From the NCBI RefSeq assembly GCF_000379485.1, contig NZ_KB902277.1, forward strand, positions 186,001-250,000: a stretch of 64,000 bases of DNA. The letters run 5' to 3'. The notes under the pieces are model-generated. The model was not told where the DNA came from and made no database searches. It was given only the letters and a program-made list of their open reading frames with translations. This stretch comes from Wenxinia marina DSM 24838. Its GTDB lineage: Bacteria; Pseudomonadota; Alphaproteobacteria; Rhodobacterales; Rhodobacteraceae. Every line of letters begins with the position of its first letter. Position 1 is the stretch's first letter. Below, in pieces: positions 10,201 to 18,967 of the stretch. The translations under genes and the position numbers were made by a program.

Positions 10201-10813
10201 CCGTCGTGTCGCCGCGCCCGACCAGCTTCACCAGCGGCGAGACCTCGTGGCTGACCGAGACCTGCCCGAAGCCGGCGTCCCGCACCGCCCGCGCCAGCGC
10301 CTGCTCGTGAGCGGGGTGCGTCCAGGCGTGCATCAACACGATGGCGACGGCGTCGATGCCGTCGGCCTTCGCCCGCTCCAGCTCGGGCGTCACCGCCGCA
10401 AGGTCCAGCTCGCGCTCGACCGTGCCGTCGGCGCGCACCCGCTCCGGCACCTCGACCACGCGCTCGTACAGCTGCTCGGGCAGGACGATCTCCTTGGCGA
10501 AGATGTCCGGCCGCGCCTGGTAGGCGAGGCGCAGGGCGTCGCGGAAGCCGTCCGTGATGAGCAGCAGCGTCCGGTCGCCCTTGCGCTCCAGCAGCGCGTT
10601 GGTGGCGACGGTGGTGCCCATCTTGACGGTGCCGATGCGGCCGGGGTCGATCGCGCCGCCCAGCAGCCGGCGGATGCCCTCGATCGCGGCGTCCTCGTAG
10701 ACGCCCGAATTCTCGGACAGCAGCTTCAGCGGCGTCAGCGCCCCGTCCGGCGCACGCCCCACCACGTCGGTGAAGGTGCCGCCCCGGTCGATCCAGAAAT
10801 CCCAAAGCGCCAT
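7232..10813 (-). CDS. 5-oxoprolinase / hydantoinase, fused HyuA-HyuB type
   Basis: 1193-residue fusion of hydantoinase A (about residues 1-660) and hydantoinase B (about 670-1193) domains, the arrangement of ATP-dependent 5-oxoprolinase, which opens pyroglutamate to glutamate. The ATPase half shows DRGGTFTD near the N-terminus and [10 protein letters not shown] near residue 285. The B half starts around [12 protein letters not shown] and keeps [12 protein letters not shown]. The length is slightly below the ~1280 residues of the eukaryotic enzyme but complete. GAGGGG precedes the ATG. Substrate cannot be fixed by sequence alone; hydantoin or a related lactam is possible. No glutathione-cycle partner is adjacent apart from the GFA gene upstream. 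Confidence 0.92.
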   Translation of the reverse strand: MALWDFWIDRGGTFTDVVGRAPDGALTPLKLLSENSGVYEDAAIEGIRRLLGGAIDPGRIGTVKMGTTVATNALLERKGDRTLLLITDGFRDALRLAYQARPDIFAKEIVLPEQLYERVVEVPERVRADGTVERELDLAAVTPELERAKADGIDAVAIVLMHAWTHPAHEQALARAVRDAGFGQVSVSHEVSPLVKLVGRGDTTVVDAYLSPILSRYVARVAGALGATPAGEDGPTLQFMMSSGGMTAAEAFQGKDAILSGPAGGVVGMVQTGRAAGYAKVIGFDMGGTSTDVAHSAGEYERAFDTEVAGVRIRAPMMRIHTVAAGGGSILSAEPGRFRVGPESAGADPGPACYRRGGPLTVTDANLMLGKLQPDLFPAIFGEGQDQPLDRAAVEAAFREIAAREGKSAEEVAEGFVTIAVQNMANAIKKISVQRGYDVTKYLLNSFGGAGGQHACLVADALGMEAVLIHPLSGLLSAYGIGLATVSASRQKGLVQPLGDAPDLAATVEELSAQVAEDLAGQGIGAHARAVRLHLRYEGTDTALPAAYEDDAQARADFEAAHKAQFGFTSDRPVIVEAVEVEGTEERDDIAERDDPAAEQRDVEAGETRRVFSGGGWHDAAVVRRENIAPGARIRGPALIIEPNQTVMVEPGWTAELTARDDILMTRHEAAAREGAIGTEADPILLEVFNNLFMNIAEQMGVALQNTAQSVNIKERLDFSCAVFDRTGALVANAPHMPVHLGSMDRSVEAIIRQNEGRIRPGDVWALNAPYNGGTHLPDITVVSPVFDDSGERLLFWTASRGHHADVGGTAPGSMTPLATTVDEEGVLIDNFLMVSEGRFLEEETHALLTDHKWPCRNPGVNIADLKAQVAANERGAAELRRMVDEFGLDVVEAYMGHVQDNAAEEVARVLGRLEDCEAEYPTDTGQTIKVKITVDRAARRATVDFTGTSDAMENNFNAPEPVARAAVLYVFRVMVESPIPMNAGCLRPIDIVIPEGCMLRPDYPRAVVAGNVETSQHVTNALFEALGALANAQGTMNNLTFGNDRHQYYETICSGSPAGRRNDGSGFAGTSGVHTHMTNSRLTDPEILELRFPVLLESFALRTGSGGEGRHPGGDGTRRVLRFLEEMDCAILSSHRGRPPRGIAGGGDGQVGRTEVRRLDGTVERLDACAQTRLKAGEAVIVTTPTPGGFGG

Positions 10814-10867
10814 CGCCGTCCCCTCGTTGCCGGCCTTGGCGTGGCAAGGGGGCGCGGCGAGGTCAAG

Positions 10868-11362
10868 TCACTCGACCCACATCCCGTGCCGGCGGTGCCA
10901 GTCCTCGAGGCTCTCCTCGGGGTAGCGGGCGAAGGTCAGGTCGCCGTCGCGGATGTCCGGCTGCACCCAGGGCGCGGCGAAATCCAGCATCAGGTGGGTG
11001 CGCTGCGGCGGCTCCGGCAGGTCGGTGTCGATGGCGGAGGCGTGGGGGTGGATCAGGTCGGGCCAGGACGGCGAGAACAGCCACAGCGCCGTGCCGCAGG
11101 AGGTGCAGAAGCTGCGCTCGCCTTCCGAGATGCGGCAGTACCCCTCGTCGTCCGCGATCTCGGCGCGGAACATGCCGATGCTCTGCCGCCCCTCGACCTC
11201 CAGAGTGTCCGCAAGGCCCGAGAGGTTGATCGCATACCCCCCGCCCCCGGCGGTCTTGCGGCAGATCGAGCAGTAGCAGCGCTGGTAGGGCACCGGAGCC
11301 CGGCTCTGCAGGGTGAAGCGGACGGCGCCGCAGCGGCAGCTTCCGGTCAGGGTCATCGGCAT
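10868..11362 (-). CDS. GFA-family (CENP-V/GFA domain) zinc protein
   Basis: 164-residue protein of the glutathione-dependent formaldehyde-activating enzyme (GFA) fold family. The N-terminal CRCG motif (Cys9/Cys11) and CYCSIC (Cys29, Cys31, Cys34), then a later CTSCG, supply the usual zinc ligands. Members add glutathione to formaldehyde or have unknown substrates, so no specific reaction is claimed. The start chosen is ATG at 11362, with AGGAG six bases upstream, rather than the more distal in-frame ATG at 11395. Confidence 0.85.
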   Translation of the reverse strand: MPMTLTGSCRCGAVRFTLQSRAPVPYQRCYCSICRKTAGGGGYAINLSGLADTLEVEGRQSIGMFRAEIADDEGYCRISEGERSFCTSCGTALWLFSPSWPDLIHPHASAIDTDLPEPPQRTHLMLDFAAPWVQPDIRDGDLTFARYPEESLEDWHRRHGMWVE

Positions 11363-11419
11363 GGCGGTCTCCTGCGGGTTCGGGTCGGGGGCCAACGCGC
11401 CGGGCCGCCGGTCCGGTCC

Positions 11420-12787
11420 TCAGAACCGCGCCAGCAGCTCCCGCACCTCGGCCGTCTTCGCGTCAAGCAGCGCCCGGTCGCCCCGGGTCTCGAGGTTCAG
11501 GCGCACCACCGGCTCGGTGTTGGAGCGGCGCAGGTTCACCCGCCACGCGCCCATGTCGAGGCTGATCCCGTCGAGGCGGTCCACCTCCCGCGCCTGCGGC
11601 AGATAGGTCTCCTCGAAGGCCGCGATGGCGGCGTCCGGGTCGCCGGGGCGGAAGTTCATCTCGCCGGACGAGGGATAGGCGGCGCGCATCCCCTCGACCA
11701 GTTCCGACAGCGGTCGGCCCGAGCGCGAGACCAGTTCGGCCACCAGCACCCAGGGGATCATCCCCGAATCGCAGTACATGAAGGCGCGGAAATAGTGGTG
11801 CGCGCTCATCTCGCCGCCATAGATCGCGTCCACCTCGCGCATCTTCGCCTTGAGGTGGGCGTGACCGGTCAGGCTGACCACCGGCTCGCCGCCGCCGGCG
11901 CGCACGAGGTCCACCGTGTTCCACATCACGCGGGGGTCGTGGACGATGCGCGCCCCCGCCTCCTTGCGCAGGAAGGCCTGCGCCAGGAGGCCGACCACGT
12001 ACTCTCCGTCGACGAACGCCCCGGTCTCGTCGAAGAAGAAGCAGCGGTCGAAGTCGCCGTCCCACGCGACGCCCATGTCGGCGCCGTGACGGCGCACCGC
12101 GTCGGCCGTACGGGGCCGGTTCTCGGGCAGCAGCGGGTTCGGGATGCCGTTCGGAAAGGCCGCGTCCGGCTCGTGGTCGATCCGGTGGAAGCGGAACGGC
12201 GCACCCACCGCCTCCAGCCGCTCGGCCAGGGCGTCGAAGGCGGGACCGGCGGTGCCGTTGCCGGCATTCACCACGATGTCGATGGGGCGCAGGCCGTCGG
12301 TGTCGAGGTAGCTGACGACGCGGTCGGCATAGGCCTCGCGCGGGATGTCCTGCCGCAGCGCGCCGGGCGCGGCCATGCCGGACGGCCCGCCCTCCACCGC
12401 GACCAGCCCCGCCATCGCGTCGAGGCCGTCGGGCGCGAGCGGGCGCGCGCCCTCGCGCACCATCTTGATCCCGTTCCACTCGATCGGGTTGTGCGACGCC
12501 GTCACCATCAGTCCGCCGCCGGCGCCGTAGAAGTCCGTCGCGAAATAGACCTCTTCGGTGCCGCAGAGGCCGAGGTCGACCACGTCCACGCCCTCGGCCC
12601 TGAGGCCCGCGATCAGAGCCGCCTGCAGCATGGGAGAGCTGTCGCGCACGTCGCGCCCCACCACGACGCGGCCCGGGTCGATCACCTGCGCGAAGGCGCG
12701 GCCGGTGGCGCGGGCGACGGCCTCGTCGAGGTCGACGCCGACGCGGCCGCGGATGTCGTAGCTCTTGAAGGCGGAGGTGGGCAGCAT
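11420..12787 (-). CDS. Phosphomannomutase/phosphoglucomutase
   Basis: 455-residue alpha-D-phosphohexomutase of the ManB/AlgC type, interconverting hexose 6- and 1-phosphates for GDP-mannose or glucan and exopolysaccharide precursors. Catalytic phosphoserine is Ser98 in TASHNP. The Mg-binding loop is DGDFDR in domain 2, the sugar-binding loop GGEMSAHH in domain 3 and the phosphate-binding loop RRSNTEP near the C-terminus. All four domains are intact. It is separated from the ccm genes upstream by about 80 bases. I assign no symbol because ManB and AlgC-like enzymes overlap in specificity. Confidence 0.92.
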   Translation of the reverse strand: MLPTSAFKSYDIRGRVGVDLDEAVARATGRAFAQVIDPGRVVVGRDVRDSSPMLQAALIAGLRAEGVDVVDLGLCGTEEVYFATDFYGAGGGLMVTASHNPIEWNGIKMVREGARPLAPDGLDAMAGLVAVEGGPSGMAAPGALRQDIPREAYADRVVSYLDTDGLRPIDIVVNAGNGTAGPAFDALAERLEAVGAPFRFHRIDHEPDAAFPNGIPNPLLPENRPRTADAVRRHGADMGVAWDGDFDRCFFFDETGAFVDGEYVVGLLAQAFLRKEAGARIVHDPRVMWNTVDLVRAGGGEPVVSLTGHAHLKAKMREVDAIYGGEMSAHHYFRAFMYCDSGMIPWVLVAELVSRSGRPLSELVEGMRAAYPSSGEMNFRPGDPDAAIAAFEETYLPQAREVDRLDGISLDMGAWRVNLRRSNTEPVVRLNLETRGDRALLDAKTAEVRELLARF

Positions 12788-12866
12788 GCGGGAGGGTCCG
12801 GGGTCGTTGAGCCGCTGCAGTAAGGGAGGTTTCGCCGTGAAGGAAAAGCCGAAAATCGCCGGCCCC

Positions 12867-13400
12867 CTACCCGCCCGCCGCCTCGAGCGCCGGACGGAGG
12901 CGTCCCTGCAGCGAGCGTTCGGTCACGGGGCCGGCCATCCGCATCAGGATCCGTCCCTCGCCGTCGACGAGGAACGTCTCGGGCACGCCGTAGACGCCCC
13001 ACTCGACGGCGACCCGGCCCGACTGGTCGGTGCCGGTGGCCGTGTAGGGATTGCCCATCTCGGCGAGGAAGCCGAGGGCATTCGCGGTCTCGTCCTTGTA
13101 GTTCACGCCGTAGATCGGCAGCCCTTCCTCGGCCAGCGCCTCGAGGTGGGGATGCTCCACCCGGCAGGGGGCGCACCAGCTGGCCCAGAAGTTCACCAGC
13201 TTCAGCTCGCCGTCGGCGAGCGCGGCGGGGTCGAACGTGGGCAGGTCGCCGAGTTGGCCGACCGCGGCCGCGGGGGCGGTCTGGCCGATCAGCGCCGACG
13301 GCAGCTCCTGCGCGTCCTCGCGCAGCATGCCGGCGGCGAACAGGCCGGCGAGGCCGGCGAAGATCACCGGCGGGATCAGGACGAGCGGTCTAACGGGCAT
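12867..13400 (-). CDS. ccmG: Thiol:disulfide interchange protein CcmG (DsbE)
   Basis: 177-residue periplasmic thioredoxin-fold protein tethered by one N-terminal helix (about residues 5-25). The redox motif is WCAPC (Cys76, Cys79), and the typical cis-Pro region GVPETFLVD follows. CcmG keeps the apocytochrome CxxCH cysteines reduced for haem ligation. It ends the ccmABCDG run; the ATG lies just outside the ccmD stop, so co-translation is likely. CcmE, CcmF and CcmH are not in this window. Confidence 0.95.
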   Translation of the reverse strand: MPVRPLVLIPPVIFAGLAGLFAAGMLREDAQELPSALIGQTAPAAAVGQLGDLPTFDPAALADGELKLVNFWASWCAPCRVEHPHLEALAEEGLPIYGVNYKDETANALGFLAEMGNPYTATGTDQSGRVAVEWGVYGVPETFLVDGEGRILMRMAGPVTERSLQGRLRPALEAAGG

Positions 13401-13542
13401 GGCGCCGCTCCGCCTCGGCCAGCCGCGCCGCCACCTTGCGGGCGCGGCGGACCGACAGCCCGACCAGCACGGCCAGGAGGCCGAGGCCGCCGGCGTAGGA
13501 CCACAGCACCTCGGCCGCGTAGCGTCCCAGGTCCGGCATCAT
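13390..13542 (-). CDS. ccmD: Haem exporter protein CcmD (small membrane protein)
   Basis: 50-residue protein with one membrane helix (about residues 14-30) followed by a basic, Ala/Arg-rich tail, the standard CcmD form. CcmD holds CcmC and CcmE together and promotes release of haem-CcmE from the CcmABCD complex. The ATG at 13542 overlaps the ccmC TGA as ATGA; a second ATG directly follows. The stop TAG lies within the first bases upstream of, and overlapping, the ccmG start region. It is easily missed by size filters; identity rests on position and topology. Confidence 0.9.
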   Translation of the reverse strand: MMPDLGRYAAEVLWSYAGGLGLLAVLVGLSVRRARKVAARLAEAERRHAR

Positions 13543-14279
13543 GCCCGCGCCTCCACCGCCCGCGCCCGCGCCTCGAGCGCGCGGATGCGCCGGGCGGCGA
13601 TCTCGGTCCGCGTCCGCATCAGGACGAGCGCGAGGAACAGCAGCACGAACCCCGCGATGCAGACCAGCAGCGGCACCCAGAACACGTCGGCCACGTTCTC
13701 TTCCGCGTCCAGCGACAGCGACGCGCCCTGGTGCAGGCCCTGGTTCCAGAAGTTCACGGCGTAGCGCGACAGGATGGCGAAGACCGAGCCGACCATGCAC
13801 AGGACGGAGGTCAGGTCGGCCGCGGTGTCGGGATCGTCGATCGCCTCCCACAGGGCCATGTAGCCGAGGTAGAACAGGAACAGGATGAGGAACGAGGTGA
13901 GCCGGGGGTCCCACGCCCACCACGTCCCCCACATCGGCTGGCCCCAGATCGCCCCGGTCAGCAGCGCGATCAGCGTCATCGTCAGGCCCACCGGCGCCGC
14001 CGCCCGGGCCGCCAGCGCGCTGACATGGTGCCGCCGGATCAGCCAGATCAGCGAGGCGACCAGCATCATCGCCCAGGCGTTGATCGCCATCATCGCCGAG
14101 GGGACGTGCAGGTAGATGATCTTGACCGTCGACTCGAACCGCTCGGCATCCGGCGTGCCGAAGAAGCCCCAGACGAGACCGACGACGAGGCAGAGGCAAG
14201 CGGCGCCGAACAGCCACGGCACGAGGGGGGCCGTGGTCTCGTTGAACTTCTTGGGGTTGGCGTATTCCCAGATCGACAT
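13539..14279 (-). CDS. ccmC: Haem ABC transporter permease / haem handling protein CcmC
   Basis: 246-residue, six-helix membrane protein that loads haem onto CcmE during System I cytochrome c maturation. The tryptophan-rich periplasmic motif WGTWWAWDPRLTS is present, with flanking conserved histidines (HVPSAMM and the later loop). The length is typical. It follows ccmB after about 50 bases and overlaps ccmD by four bases. Confidence 0.97.
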   Translation of the reverse strand: MSIWEYANPKKFNETTAPLVPWLFGAACLCLVVGLVWGFFGTPDAERFESTVKIIYLHVPSAMMAINAWAMMLVASLIWLIRRHHVSALAARAAAPVGLTMTLIALLTGAIWGQPMWGTWWAWDPRLTSFLILFLFYLGYMALWEAIDDPDTAADLTSVLCMVGSVFAILSRYAVNFWNQGLHQGASLSLDAEENVADVFWVPLLVCIAGFVLLFLALVLMRTRTEIAARRIRALEARARAVEARA

Positions 14280-14330
14280 GCGGGCTTCCTATCCTCCGAG
14301 GGCCGGCCGCTCAACGGGCAGCGCGTCGCA

Positions 14331-14987
14331 TCACCGCAGATTGACCCTCAGCGCCACCGCCGCCGCGAACGGCATCAGCGCCAGCGAGCCGAGGGCGAGG
14401 CCGGCGAGCATCAGGACGGGCGTCGCGTACGGCAGCCCCTCGGCCGCCCGCCGCGCCGCCTCGGCCCCGAAGATCAGGACCGGCACGTAGAGCGGCAGGA
14501 CCAGCAGCGACAGCAGCAGCCCGCCCCGCCGCAGGCCCACCGTCAGCGCCGCGCCGAAGGCGCCGATGGCGGACAGGGCCGGCGTGCCGAGCGCCAGCGA
14601 CAGGGTCAGCGGACCGAAGGCCGGCCCCGGCAGGTTCAGGAGAACACCGAGCGCCGGCGCCGCCAGCGTCAGCGGCAGCCCGGTCGTCACCCAGTGCGCC
14701 CCCGCCTTGGCCAGCGCCACGCCCTCCAGCGGCAGCGGCGCGGTGGCGAGCAGCGGCAGCGAGCCGTCCTCCCAGTCGAGCGCGAACAGGCGGTCGAGCG
14801 AGAGGAGCGCGGCGAGCAAGGCGGCCACCCACAGGATGCCGGGCGCGATCCGCGCCAGCACTTCCCGCTCCGGCCCGACGCCGAAGGGCACCAGCACCAC
14901 GACGATGAGGAAGAAGGCAAGCCCGAGGCCGAAGCCGCCCCCGGCGCGGATCGCCAGCCGCAGGTCGCGCACGAAGACCGCCCTCAC
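14331..14987 (-). CDS. ccmB: Haem exporter protein CcmB
   Basis: 218-residue six-helix permease subunit of the CcmAB(CD) ABC complex, which uses ATP to release haem-loaded CcmE. The family typically begins close to the VRDLRLAIR motif. I therefore prefer the GTG at 14987 (reading MRAVFVRDL) over the GTG at 15023, whose extra residues would be encoded by the palindrome in the ccmA-ccmB gap. The start is the least certain part; the identity is secure from the downstream membrane segments and the operon position. Confidence 0.9.
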   Translation of the reverse strand: MRAVFVRDLRLAIRAGGGFGLGLAFFLIVVVLVPFGVGPEREVLARIAPGILWVAALLAALLSLDRLFALDWEDGSLPLLATAPLPLEGVALAKAGAHWVTTGLPLTLAAPALGVLLNLPGPAFGPLTLSLALGTPALSAIGAFGAALTVGLRRGGLLLSLLVLPLYVPVLIFGAEAARRAAEGLPYATPVLMLAGLALGSLALMPFAAAVALRVNLR

Positions 14988-14999
14988 CGCCCGGCCCCA

Positions 15000-15044
15000 G
15001 GAAATCGCGCGATTTCCGTGCACGATGTCCGCGCGGACATCGTG
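15000..15044. repeat. Two adjacent perfect palindromes between ccmA and ccmB
   Basis: 15000-15017 is an 18-bp perfect palindrome (GGAAATCGC / GCGATTTCC). 15021-15044 is a 24-bp perfect palindrome centred on GCGC with arms CACGATGTCC / GGACATCGTG. They fill most of the short gap between the ccmA stop and the ccmB start. In RNA both would fold into strong hairpins without a loop of usual size, so they may also act as DNA sites. Confidence 0.85.
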
Positions 15045-15048
15045 GGCC

Positions 15049-15666
15049 TCACAGGAACGCCTCGTCGCTGCCGCCCGTGGCGGTGTGCGGGTCGGCGCGG
15101 TACGGCGTCAGGTCCAATTCGGGCGCATCCAGCCCGAGGTCGATGTGCGTCGCGATCACCGCCACGCCCCCTGCCCCCAGATGCCGCTCCGCCAGCCACC
15201 CGGCGAACCGGCGCACCGACGCGGCGTCCAGCGACACCGTCGGCTCGTCCAGCAGCAGCACGCGGCGCCCGATCACGCCCAGCCGCGCGAGGCCCAGCCG
15301 CCGCGTCTGGCCGGCCGACAGCGTGCCGCCCATCCGGTCCCGCAGATCGTGGAGGTCGAACGCCTCCCACACGTCGTCCGGCACCGTCCGGCCATAGACC
15401 TCCGCCCAGAAGGCGAGGTTCTCCGCCACCGTCAGCGTCGCCTTGATGCCGTCGCGGTGGCTGGCGTAGGCGAGCGTTTCGGCCTCAGCCTCCACCTCGC
15501 CCGCCAGCGCCGGCTGCAGGCCGGCGATGGTCCGCAGGAGCGTCGTCTTGCCAATCCCGTTCGGGCCGCGCAGGACCAGCGCCGCGCCGGCGGACAGTCG
15601 GAACGAGACGCCTTCCAGCACCGGGACGCCGCCGCGGGCGACGGCCAGGCCCCGGACGTCCAGCAT
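15049..15666 (-). CDS. ccmA: Cytochrome c biogenesis ATP-binding protein CcmA
   Basis: 205-residue ABC ATPase. Walker A is GPNGIGKT (34-41), the signature is LSAGQ, and Walker B is LLLDEP. Together with CcmB it energises release of haem-CcmE from CcmC/CcmD. The ATG at 15666 is embedded in the stop of the upstream gene as TGATG. The reading frame remains open far upstream, but that extension is shadow of secF. Confidence 0.95.
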   Translation of the reverse strand: MLDVRGLAVARGGVPVLEGVSFRLSAGAALVLRGPNGIGKTTLLRTIAGLQPALAGEVEAEAETLAYASHRDGIKATLTVAENLAFWAEVYGRTVPDDVWEAFDLHDLRDRMGGTLSAGQTRRLGLARLGVIGRRVLLLDEPTVSLDAASVRRFAGWLAERHLGAGGVAVIATHIDLGLDAPELDLTPYRADPHTATGGSDEAFL

Positions 15667-16013
15667 CAGACGGGAAGGAGCGCGAGGCCGACGCGGCGGC
15701 CCTCGCTGAGGAGGACGTTGTAGGTCCGGCAGGCGGCGGGCGAGGCCATCGCCTCGACCCCCAGACCGGCTTCCTCCAGCGCAGCGCGGAACGCGGGCGG
15801 CACGTGCGCCACCTCGGCCCCGGTCCCGACGAAGAGGACATCGATCGCCGCCTCCGCCAGACGGGCGGTGTCCTCGTACCCGCCCCAGGCGAAGACGCCG
15901 GTCGGCAGGACCGCGACCGGCCCCTCGACCACCTCGCCGCCGATCCGGAAGAAGCCGGGTCCGTAGCCGTCGACGGGCTTGGCGTCGGTGAAGACGATCT
16001 CGTTCAGGCGCAT
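15666..16013 (-). CDS. Mth938-like domain (DUF498) protein
   Basis: 115-residue single-domain protein of the Mth938/NDUFAF3-like family, recognised by LLPTG-type and LFVGTG segments (VLPTGVFAWGG, DVLFVGTGAEV) and the terminal block of TYNVLLSEGRRV. Bacterial members have no settled function; the mitochondrial relative NDUFAF3 helps assemble complex I. It sits between secF and ccmA and is coupled to ccmA by a TGATG overlap, so it is probably the first gene of the ccm unit or a link from the sec unit. Confidence 0.88.
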   Translation of the reverse strand: MRLNEIVFTDAKPVDGYGPGFFRIGGEVVEGPVAVLPTGVFAWGGYEDTARLAEAAIDVLFVGTGAEVAHVPPAFRAALEEAGLGVEAMASPAACRTYNVLLSEGRRVGLALLPV

Positions 16014-16031
16014 GGGCGGCCCCCTTCCGGG

Positions 16032-17003
16032 TCAGGCGTCGATGTCGGCGTACTTGCCCCCCGCGGTCGCGGCAGCCTTGGACCAGTCCCGCTTCACGCC
16101 CAGCATCAGCACGATGTTCTTGGCGACGTAGATCGACGAGTAGGTCCCGATCACGATGCCGAACGTGATCGCGAAGACGAACCCGCGGATCACGTCGCCG
16201 CCGAGGACGAGCAGCGCGATCAGCGCGATCAGCGTGGTGCCCGAGGTCATGACCGTCCGGCTGAGCGTCTCGTTCGCCGAGAGGTTCAGCACGTCGATCA
16301 GCGGCATCTCCTTGTACTTGCGCAGGTTCTCGCGCGCGCGGTCGAACACGACGACGGTGTCGTTGATCGAGTAGCCGACGATGGTCAGCAGCGCGGCGAT
16401 GATCGACAGGTCGAACCGCAGCTGCAGCAGGGAGAAGACGCCGATGGTGATCAGCACGTCGTGCAGCAGCGCCACCAGCGCGCCGACCGCGAACTGCCAC
16501 TCGAACCGCAGCCAGATGTAGAAGCAGATCGCCGCCATCGCGCCGGTGACGGCCAGGACGGCGGTCCAGATCAGCTCGTTCGAGACCTTGCCGCTGACGC
16601 TCTCGGTGCTGGTGATCTGCAGCTCGGGATCGACGGCGACCAGCGCCGACTCGATCTCGGCCAGCGTCGAGGCCGCGATGGATCCTTCGCCGCCCTGGTT
16701 CTGCACCCGGATCGAGGCGACGTTCTCGTCGTCGTCGAAGGTCGGGTCGAACACCTCCGAGATCACCACGTCGCCGAGGCCGAGAGGCTCCAGCGCGGCG
16801 CGATAGGCGCCGACGTCGACGCCTTGCGTGCTCTCGGTGCGGATCGAGGTGCCGCCGGTGAAGTCGATGCCGTAGTTCAGCCCCATCGCGAAGAACATCA
16901 GGACCGACAGCACCGCCACGACGACCGAACCGCCGAAGGTGACGCCCGCCCAGCGGAAGAAGTTGATGTTGGTGGTCTCGGGAACCAGCCTCAGACGTCG
17001 CAT
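16032..17003 (-). CDS. secF: Protein translocase subunit SecF
   Basis: 323-residue RND-type membrane protein that works with SecD to pull preproteins out of SecYEG using the proton gradient. Family marks include GIDFTGGTSI after the first helix and VGYSINDTVVVFDRARE in helix 4. The gene begins one base after the secD stop codon, so coupling is certain in practice. Full length. Confidence 0.98.
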   Translation of the reverse strand: MRRLRLVPETTNINFFRWAGVTFGGSVVVAVLSVLMFFAMGLNYGIDFTGGTSIRTESTQGVDVGAYRAALEPLGLGDVVISEVFDPTFDDDENVASIRVQNQGGEGSIAASTLAEIESALVAVDPELQITSTESVSGKVSNELIWTAVLAVTGAMAAICFYIWLRFEWQFAVGALVALLHDVLITIGVFSLLQLRFDLSIIAALLTIVGYSINDTVVVFDRARENLRKYKEMPLIDVLNLSANETLSRTVMTSGTTLIALIALLVLGGDVIRGFVFAITFGIVIGTYSSIYVAKNIVLMLGVKRDWSKAAATAGGKYADIDA

Positions 17004-17004
17004 C

Positions 17005-18669
17005 CTACACCTCGATGGTCTTGGGCCGGCGGCGGTTGTACCAGATCACGATCATCAGCCGCGTCACGAAGATCGCGGTGAAGACCGAGGTCAGGATGCC
17101 GAGGCCCAGCGTGATCGCGAAACCGCGCACCGGCCCCGCGCCCAACGTGAACAGGATCACCGCCGTCATGAAGGTGGTGAAGTTGGAGTCGACGATGGCC
17201 GACAGCGCCTTCTCGTAGCCGAGCTCGATGGCGCGGGCCGGGCCGCGGGCGGTCTTCATCTCCTCGCGGATCCGCTCGAACACGAGGACGTTGGCGTCCA
17301 CCGCCATGCCCATCGTCAGCACGATGCCGGCGATGCCGGGCAGCGTCAGCGTCGCCCCGATGAGGCTGAGCAGCCCCATCAGCAGCGCCACGTTGACCCC
17401 CAGGGCGACGCTCGCGAAGACGCCGAACAGGCCGTAGCTCGCGATCATGACGATCACCACGGCGACGAGGCCGACGATGCCGGCGATCTTGCCGGCGTCG
17501 ATGCTGTCCTGCCCCAGCTCGGGGCCGATGGTCCGCTCTTCCAGGAACGTCAGCTCGGCCGGCAGCGCGCCGGCGCGCAGCAGGACGGCGAGCTGCGTCG
17601 ACTCCTCGACCGTGAAGGTGCCGGTGATGATGCCCGAGCCGCCGGGGATGTGACTCTGGATGATCGGGGCCGAGATCACCTCGTCGTCGAGGACGATGGC
17701 GAAGGGCTGGCCGATATTCTCGGCCGTGTAGTCGCCGAAGGCGCGGGCGCCCGCCGGGTTGAAGCGGAAGTTCACCGCCGGGCGGCCGTTCTGGTCGAAG
17801 GCGGGCTGCGCGTCCACCAGTTCCTCGCCGGTGACGACGGGGGCCCGCTCGATCACGTAGTAGAGGCCCTCCTGATCGAGGGCGGGGACGACCATGTTCC
17901 CGGTGCCGGCCGTCGCGTCGGCATCGTCCGTCTGGCGCACGACCGCGTTGAAGGTCAGCTGCGCCGTGGTGCCGATGATGTCCTTCACCTCCTGCGCCGA
18001 GCCGACGCCCGGCACCTGCACCAGGATCCGGTCGTCGCCCTGCCGGGCAATCGTCGGCTCGCGGGTGCCGACCTCGTCGATCCGGCGGCGCACGATCTCC
18101 AGCGCCTGCTGAACGGTGCGGTTGTCCGTCGCGACGCGCTCGGCCTCGGAGAGCTGGACCTTGATGATGCCGTTCTCCGCCACGACCTCCAGGTCGGTGG
18201 CGCCGGCGCCGGTCAGGCTGGCGACCGGCCGGGCAAGCCCGCGCACGATCTCGAGCGCGCGGGGCGTCTGCTCCTCGTCGCCGACGGAAACCCAGAGCTG
18301 CCCCGCAGGCGCGTCCTCGTTCCGGGTGACGAAGCCGAGCGTGTCCCGCTCGGCCGCGAGCGCGTCCCGCACGTCCGGCCAGAGCGCGTCCATCCGGCTG
18401 GCATAGACGTCGTCCACCTGCACCTCGGCGAGAAGGTGCGCCCCGCCCCGCAGGTCGAGGCCGAGGTTGACGAGGCCGTGGGGCATCCATTCGGGCCAGA
18501 GCGCCGCGTCGGCCGCCGCCGACTCGTCCGCGGTGCCGGCGGCGATGCCGGCGCGTGCATCGTTCGCGAGCTCGACCCGGCTGTAAAACGCGTTCGGCAG
18601 CGCCAGCACGATCCCCGCGAGGCAGATGCCGAGGATGACGATGCGTCGCCAGAGGGGGATGTGCAGCAT
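17005..18669 (-). CDS. secD: Protein translocase subunit SecD
   Basis: 554-residue partner of SecF. LDLRGGAHLL follows the first helix, the large P1 periplasmic domain spans about residues 70-360, and the C-terminal helices carry MAVDANVLVFERIREE. Typical length for alphaproteobacterial SecD. It lies between yajC (10 bases upstream) and secF (one base downstream) in the usual yajC-secD-secF order. Confidence 0.98.
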   Translation of the reverse strand: MLHIPLWRRIVILGICLAGIVLALPNAFYSRVELANDARAGIAAGTADESAAADAALWPEWMPHGLVNLGLDLRGGAHLLAEVQVDDVYASRMDALWPDVRDALAAERDTLGFVTRNEDAPAGQLWVSVGDEEQTPRALEIVRGLARPVASLTGAGATDLEVVAENGIIKVQLSEAERVATDNRTVQQALEIVRRRIDEVGTREPTIARQGDDRILVQVPGVGSAQEVKDIIGTTAQLTFNAVVRQTDDADATAGTGNMVVPALDQEGLYYVIERAPVVTGEELVDAQPAFDQNGRPAVNFRFNPAGARAFGDYTAENIGQPFAIVLDDEVISAPIIQSHIPGGSGIITGTFTVEESTQLAVLLRAGALPAELTFLEERTIGPELGQDSIDAGKIAGIVGLVAVVIVMIASYGLFGVFASVALGVNVALLMGLLSLIGATLTLPGIAGIVLTMGMAVDANVLVFERIREEMKTARGPARAIELGYEKALSAIVDSNFTTFMTAVILFTLGAGPVRGFAITLGLGILTSVFTAIFVTRLMIVIWYNRRRPKTIEV

Positions 18670-18679
18670 GTCCGTCGCC

Positions 18680-18967
18680 TCAGGTCGAGGACTTGGCGGG
18701 CTCGGTCTTGCTGACCACCTGCGCGACAGTCGAGCGCACGACCCGGACCACGACGCCCGGCGCCAGCTCGACGTCGATCTCGTTGTCGTCGCGGACCTTG
18801 GTGACCTTGCCGATCAGCCCGCCCTGGGTGATGACCTGGTCGCCCCGGCGCAGCGCGCCGACCATCGCCTGGTGCTCCTTCAGCTTCCGCTGCTGCGGAC
18901 GGATCAGCAGGAAGTACATGATCGCGAAGATCAGGATCAGCGGAATGAGGGATTCGAGGCCTTGCAT
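18680..18967 (-). CDS. yajC: Preprotein translocase auxiliary subunit YajC
   Basis: 95-residue inner-membrane protein with one N-terminal helix (about residues 5-22), the LLIRPQQRKLKEHQ junction and a small cytoplasmic beta domain with GDQVITQGGLIGKV. YajC associates with SecDF. It is the first gene of the minus-strand sec unit. Confidence 0.97.
   Translation of the reverse strand: MQGLESLIPLILIFAIMYFLLIRPQQRKLKEHQAMVGALRRGDQVITQGGLIGKVTKVRDDNEIDVELAPGVVVRVVRSTVAQVVSKTEPAKSST

Noticed and set aside
6515-12823. Plus-strand open frame of 2102 codons
   Set aside because: A stop-free shadow in high-GC DNA, antisense to oxoprolinase, GFA and the phosphohexomutase; His/Arg-rich with no recognisable domain.
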